A program made the translations under genes and the position numbers. This document shows positions 58,381-64,000 of a stretch of DNA of 64,000 nt, piece by piece. Source of the DNA: Microvelia longipes (Eukaryota; Arthropoda; Insecta; Hemiptera; Veliidae); the NCBI GenBank assembly GCA_018340805.1, contig JACMZG010001914.1:22033055-22097054 (forward strand), in the 5' to 3' direction. The notes below the pieces were generated by a model. It was not told the origin of the DNA, searched no databases, and was given only the letters and a program-made list of their open reading frames with translations. Numbering within the stretch: the stretch's first letter is position 1; each line of letters opens with the position of its first letter.

Positions 58381-60278
58381 GTATTTAAAATATATTAAAT
58401 AAAAGAGTGTGATTTAAAAAAAAAAATAGATAATTGTATACATGATACAAAAAATTATTTGTGACCCCTTAAAGAATCAATTTACAACTAAATGGCAACT
58501 GGAAGTTAAAATATACTGTTGTATTTTTTTATATTTTTTTATAAAATACAATGTTTTCCAAAATGAAGCTACTGCGCTGTAAGATGGTGTTAGGCAGGAA
58601 TCTTAACGCTTGAGCAAAACATGCAACAAAATCGAGATTATGGTCGATATGCTTTATACCACTGCATACTTATTAGTGACTTTTTAACCATTTCAATTAA
58701 TATTTTTATTTTATTGTATTGATGTTTTAAAGTTTTTACACTTTTCTTTAATACTATTTTAGGCACTTTTAATAACTTGTATCAATATTAATTAAAAATT
58801 AATGTAAGATAACCTAATATTTTACAATAAACTCTGTTTCAAAAAGAGGTAAGTGGGATTATTGTAGCAGTAGCAGGATCAAGTGAAAGGTCATGAAGAA
58901 GGTTCATTTTGGAAAGTATTGATATAATTCTGTCAAGTATGTTCATATAATTTGTAATTTTGATATTGTTAGATTTATCATAGCCGTAAGCAATTAAGTA
59001 CTTGTCTTTGTGAAGTCAATTGTAATAATAGGATGTACTGTTTCGGCAATCCTCAATACAACTTAAACAAAAGAAACCATTTTTTTACCTCTTAGTTGGC
59101 ACTTAATCATTAAAAATATATTTAACATGCAAGAATTAGCAGGTATGCAGATAAAATAAATTGAAAAAATATATTATTATTTGATTGCTGGTGTATTAAT
59201 TCTTCTGTACTGACTGATTTTTAGGTCTTTATCAATTATTGCAAAATTATGATTTTAAAATATCATAGATATGCTATAAAGTAGTATATAGTTGTAACTA
59301 TAAAATTATATCACCACATGTGTAGTGTCTATGATAATAAAGCACTAATTAGAGCTTTATTAGTATAAAAAGTAAAGGTGGCAGAATTTTATTTATAATT
59401 ATTTCTAAATTCGATAGATTTTTATTGCACTCTCTAAAGTCAATAGGGAATGTACTTTTATTCGCTTGTTTCTATTTTAGGACGATATTATAATTTTTGT
59501 TACCTGATGTAGAGTGAGAAAGTTAGATGTAATTATTATGTTAAAATACTTTTACGACACTCTTATCCCATTATTCTCAGTATTAGCTAAGTAAAATTAA
59601 TTCCCTGCAGTTAACATTTAATGGTTGTAATTTTTCAAAATTTAGGTGCTAATTTAATTGAAGTAGGAACAAATTTATTAAAATTAGGAACAAATGGTAG
59701 AAACAAATAAAATTAAAAAATTAGAAAGAATTATGCGTGGATCAAAATTAAAAGATGATGCTTAGTAGTTAGTTAAACCAGACATGTATGCAAAAATGTT
59801 TGTACAAAAATATAACTTTCAGTTTTTGCATTAAATTATTTTATATTTTACTGGATTTAACAAACTATTTATTTTTGATTCATTTATGTCTACCAGTAAT
59901 AAATATGATTTGCAAGGGGTTTCTCCATATTAAGTTATTATTAAGAAATTTATTCATGACAATCCGTATACATGAATATGGAGTGAGTAAAATATAGTTA
60001 TTTAAGAACTAATTCTTTTTGCATTATTTGTGCTCTCTTATCAATAATTTAAGTTACAATACTCTTGTCCAAGTCCTACTTAGGTTTAGTTTACTAGTTA
60101 GTTAGTTAACTATTTAACTTACTAATGGGCATAAACTTTAAAAACATTAATCATATGTTTCTTAATTTCCAGCACTATTAATTTAATATTTTTATCTACC
60201 TCAAAAAAGTAAACCTGTATTGCATAACATAACTTAAGTTGAGTCAGACTTATGTCTATGTAAAAAATACATATTACA
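58381..60278. other. Non-coding stretch
   Basis: AT-rich. The 69-codon plus frame at 59788-59997 is hydrophobic, lacks any recognised domain and has no splice or promoter support. Confidence 0.45.
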
Positions 60279-60512
60279 CAGTGGCGTAGCCAGGGGGGCT
60301 GAGGGGGCTTCAGCCCCCCCCCCCCCCGAAATTTTTAACATAACCTAAACCCGCAATAAATTTGTGAAAAAAATAAACCCTATAAAAAAATATAAAAAAT
60401 AATAAATTACCATAACATATTTTTTAACAATAAACTTATATATAAATATCATAATATATAAAAAAAATATACATTGAATGAAATAGAAATATATATAAAT
60501 ATATTATTATAT

Positions 60513-60555
<43 letters not shown>

Positions 60556-60634
60556 TATATGTGTGTTATTTGTATTAGTGTATTATTTTTTAACATTCAG
60601 CCCCTCCCGAAATTAAATCCTGGCTACGCCACTG
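60279..60634. mobile_element. hAT-type MITE with perfect 8-bp TSD
   Basis: Starts CAGTGGCGTAGCCAGG and ends CCTGGCTACGCCACTG, a perfect 16-bp TIR. The 8-mer ATATTACA flanks it exactly (60271-60278, 60635-60642). Subterminal GCTTCAGCCCCCCC and ATTCAGCCCCTCCC are similar but not inverted. The 356-bp interior is AT-rich with an (AT)n tract and no transposase. The termini and 8-bp duplication define the hAT superfamily. Confidence 0.93.
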
Positions 60635-60642
60635 ATATTACA

Positions 60643-61482
60643 CATAAAGTCCTAATCAAACTCGAGTTCAGTTTTAAAATAATTCCTGTTGTATCTTACT
60701 CAAACACAGAGTTTCAATTGTTTTCAATACTTAAGTTTTCTCACCCATTAAGTTATAAAATTGAAAACTTGCTAATCTTTTGTTTGAAAATTTATAGTTT
60801 TGTTAAATCCATTTTTTAAATCCTTGGCTCAAGATTGTTTAATTTAAATATGTATTAAACTATTTAAAATTTATCCATCCACTTAAATTACCTGATCGTT
60901 TCTAGTTGAAATTTTTTAAATAGTTTCACTTTTTATCAATTTTTTTGTTTACAATATCAAAAAGCATTCTAGGAAAAAAATATTAAAAATCTCATGAATT
61001 TATTTTTTTTAAATTTGAGTAGTTTTGCTTATTGGAATAAAAAATATTTTAACCAACTAGCCAACATATAATAAATGAATCCAGGTAAAATTTAAACTCA
61101 TGTTTATTATGACCAGAAAGAGCTCAATTTCTTTAATGTAATTTTGTAAAATTTGCAAAATTTATAAAAATGTTTTCCGATATTATTTTGTAGTTGTTTA
61201 TATTTTTACATGAAAATAAATCTTGTATATTTGATGTTATTAATCTTTATTTGTAATCTGTGTATACACTCATTTCTGGTAATTTATGAGCAGCCTAAAT
61301 ATGCAATCAAACTTTAGAATTAGCTGGAATTCGCTCTTTTTAAATACATTGTGTAACATCTTATTTCTATAATGTGGTTCTTTATAAAACCTTGCTATCA
61401 ATAGAGTTTATATTATTTTTAAATAATTGTTCGTTATAACCAGTATAAGGACATATGATCAAACTGAAATATATAAACATTT
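60643..61482. other. Non-coding stretch
   Basis: AT-rich, no gene, RNA or repeat recognised. The plus frame that begins at 60559 inside the MITE runs out here and is chance. Confidence 0.45.
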
Positions 61483-61825
<343 letters not shown>

Positions 61826-61829
61826 TACA

Positions 61830-63125
61830 TTTTCCTATTAATGGAAAAATAGTTTCTTTTTTTGTAAAAATGGTTATAATTGAGCTATTTGTATTTGAGG
61901 ATTTTTAACCCACCTTATCATCAGTACTGCCAACCTACTGCTCAGTTCAACTGTCTACTGTTCACTGTATTTATTTTTTTTACTTTCTTAGCTCAGGTTG
62001 TTCATATCTTACCAGCTTCAATTTTTAAATTAATTCATAATTTCTTATATTTGTTTGCTGTGAGATTATTATTTATTTAAATATTTTCAATACAAGTGAA
62101 GATGTGTTTTACTTAAAAAACGTTTTGTATACTTTAAAAATTGGTGATATTGATTATACCAGTTAAAATGAAAATATTTCTAGTCATTATTTCAATAATA
62201 TTTGTACATTAATGTTTAATAATAAATTTCTACGTTTGTCTTATTGGAGTTAGTGTTGTTTCTTTCATTGATTTGGTTGTATTCTTTCTGTTTTATTTTT
62301 CTGATTTAAACAACCTATATAGGTTCCTAGTACAATTATTTAATTTATTTTTCAATATTTTTTCGAATATACAGGATGTTAAATAGATGTTCAGCAAGAT
62401 ATTCCATTTTGATTGTTATGTTTTTGTAATTTTATTTTATTGATAAACACCATTTTGCCAAAATATGTTATTTTGATATTTTTGCCATGTTAACTTATGT
62501 ACTTTTTCAAGTTTTCATAACTAAATTTTGATAATGGAAAAAATAAAAATATTCAACTTATTTTAACATTAGATGTTTGATATTTTGTGATTGTGTTAAA
62601 TTGATTTGTGATATTAATGTGTTGTTTTTAGTTTGTTTTAGGTAACAAATTGCTTGATCATGTTTGAAAATAATGAAATTTATCTTATGTGATTCACTAT
62701 ATTATTATTTCTAATCTGTGCTAAAATTGTTATTTATTCATACTTTTTAAATTTTATATTTAATTATTAGCTTTGAATAAGTGTATTTTTTTTGTAAATT
62801 TAGTTTTCAAAATTATTTAGATCTAAATATTTTCTATTTATTTAAATTAAAAACACATTTAAAAATGTATTTTTATCAGTAAAAAAAATGCACTTGTATT
62901 CAGTGTTTAAAATTATTTTTTTATTATTTTCTTCTTTTGCTGTTTTATTTTTGTGAATTAACAGAAAAAATATTGTAATATTTGTTTAAAAGAAGTGGCA
63001 AACAAAATACATTTTATGCTTGAATACTGTTAATTTTATTCTCAAATCCTTTTTATACCTTATGTTATTTAGTAGGAGTAAGAAAAAATGCTAGAAATTT
63101 AGGGCCACTATTTATTTTACCTTGA
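61830..63125. other. Non-coding stretch
   Basis: T-rich sequence with no supported gene; the 66-codon frame at 61880-62080 has no domain. Confidence 0.45.
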
Positions 63126-63365
63126 CTTTTGAGGGCCCCATACAAACAACTAGAGCCAAAAAGGGTTCTATGTACTTCATCAGGGCTCTAAAGCAGCAAT
63201 AAATTGCAATTGAATTGCAATTCAAGTCATTGAAAATATATTCTAAATTTTAGATCATCACAGCTCCTATTACACATAGAAGTTTATTGGCCCCATACAA
63301 AAACTAAAGCCAATGCTGGCTCTTAATACTTAGTCAGGGTCCTAAAGTATCAGAGAGGGGCTAGA
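63126..63365. repeat. Diverged ~160-bp direct repeat
   Basis: GGCCCCATACAAACAACTAG...AGCC...CTTCATCAGGGCTCTAAAG (from about 63133) recurs as GGCCCCATACAAAAACTAAA...AGCC...CTTAGTCAGGGTCCTAAAG (from about 63290). Confidence 0.6.
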
Positions 63366-63609
63366 GGTTGATGTTTTTAAATACTTAAAATATTCTCAAT
63401 TTGCTACCCAAATGTAGGCCCTTTAAGGTCCTTATACTTTATCCCTAGAGCATTAAAAGACCCCTAGATATTAAACATAAGATCGTTTAATTGAATATTA
63501 CATTTAAATAAATAATAAACTTTACTTATACTTGATTGCTTATTTTTGCAAATTTTCATCATGGAAATGACTTTGGCTTCCTGAAAAAATGTATATATGC
63601 ATACATACA

Positions 63610-63725
<116 letters not shown>

Positions 63726-63726
63726 G

Positions 63727-64000
63727 GTAGAAACGAAGGTTTGTAAAAGGTTTTGCGGAATTAACAAGACCTCTTTATAACTCTTTATAACTAATTTCAG
63801 ATGGTGTGCCATTTCAATGGTCTGGAAATTTTGAAGACATATTTCAAAGGATAAAACAGCTTTTATGTGTCACTCCAATTTTAAATTTCCCGTCTCAAGA
63901 GGGTAAGTTTATTTTAGATGTAGATGCTAGCAATGACGCCATAGGAGCAGTTTTAAGCCAAACGGATGAAACTGAAGAACGAGTTATCGCATATTTTAGC
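63727..64000 (+). pseudogene. Ty3/gypsy polymerase fragment (RT end to RNase H), runs off window
   Basis: Plus-strand translation gives RRFVKGFAELTRPLY, then after a stop DGVPFQWSGNFEDIFQRIKQ, LLCVTPILNFPSQEGKFILD and VDASNDAIGAVLSQ...RVIAYFS. The (Y)RRFVKGF, P-I-L-x-F-P and D-x-D-A-S-x-x-A-x-G-A-V-L-S-Q blocks are the RT/RNase H junction of Ty3/gypsy elements. A 10-bp tandem duplication (CTCTTTATAA twice, 63770-63790) coincides with the in-frame stop. Upstream RT is missing, cut by the microsatellite. The RNase H domain continues past the window edge. Confidence 0.85.

Overview
The window is AT-rich, intron-rich animal DNA, most likely from an insect or another arthropod. The reasons are a gene for a cuticular protein with one peritrophin-type chitin-binding domain (CPAP1-like), split genes with GT-AG introns, and a dense load of LINEs, SINEs, foldback elements, DNA-transposon MITEs and AT/AC microsatellites. 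Nothing bacterial is present. A run of N (38008-39000) marks an assembly gap. All gene models were built by eye from splice sites and reading frames; no database search was run.

Layout. 1-7.8 kb is non-coding and repeat-rich: a ~270-bp palindrome, a 28-bp minisatellite, twin hairpins, a TIR element and a repeat containing 5S rRNA-like sequence. 7.8-11.66 kb (+) holds the CPAP1-like gene, with its first exon(s) missing. 12.1-14.8 kb is a 2.7-kb PIF/Harbinger-like non-autonomous element with TAA target duplications. 18.3-35.84 kb (-) is a RING/B-box TRIM gene: six exons in phase, an intact start, and a 3' end not found. Its introns hold a ~1.2-kb minisatellite, a MITE and three LINE remnants, including a 2.5-kb reverse-transcriptase ORF in intron 1. 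36.72-54.01 kb (+) is a complete 10-exon ABHD1/ABHD3-type alpha/beta-hydrolase gene of 393 codons, head-to-head with the TRIM gene across about 880 bp. 54-64 kb is non-coding, with a LINE tail, SINEs, a hAT MITE with a perfect 8-bp target duplication and, at the right edge, a Ty3/gypsy RT-RNase H fragment.

The three host genes have unrelated roles (cuticle chitin binding, ubiquitin ligation, lipid hydrolysis), so no joint pathway is implied. The most unusual signal is a set of three intronic palindromic insertions (11099-11416, 41231-41951, 50070-50170). Each is flanked by an identical 14-15 bp direct repeat. Each has a 30-35 nt unpaired leader on the same side, with a related GA(A/G)CTGTGGAGT-like core, and a right arm that ends at the target duplication. 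This suggests a snap-back, target-primed insertion mechanism. A second unusual signal is a dispersed composite repeat that carries the 3' half of 5S rRNA inside its body.
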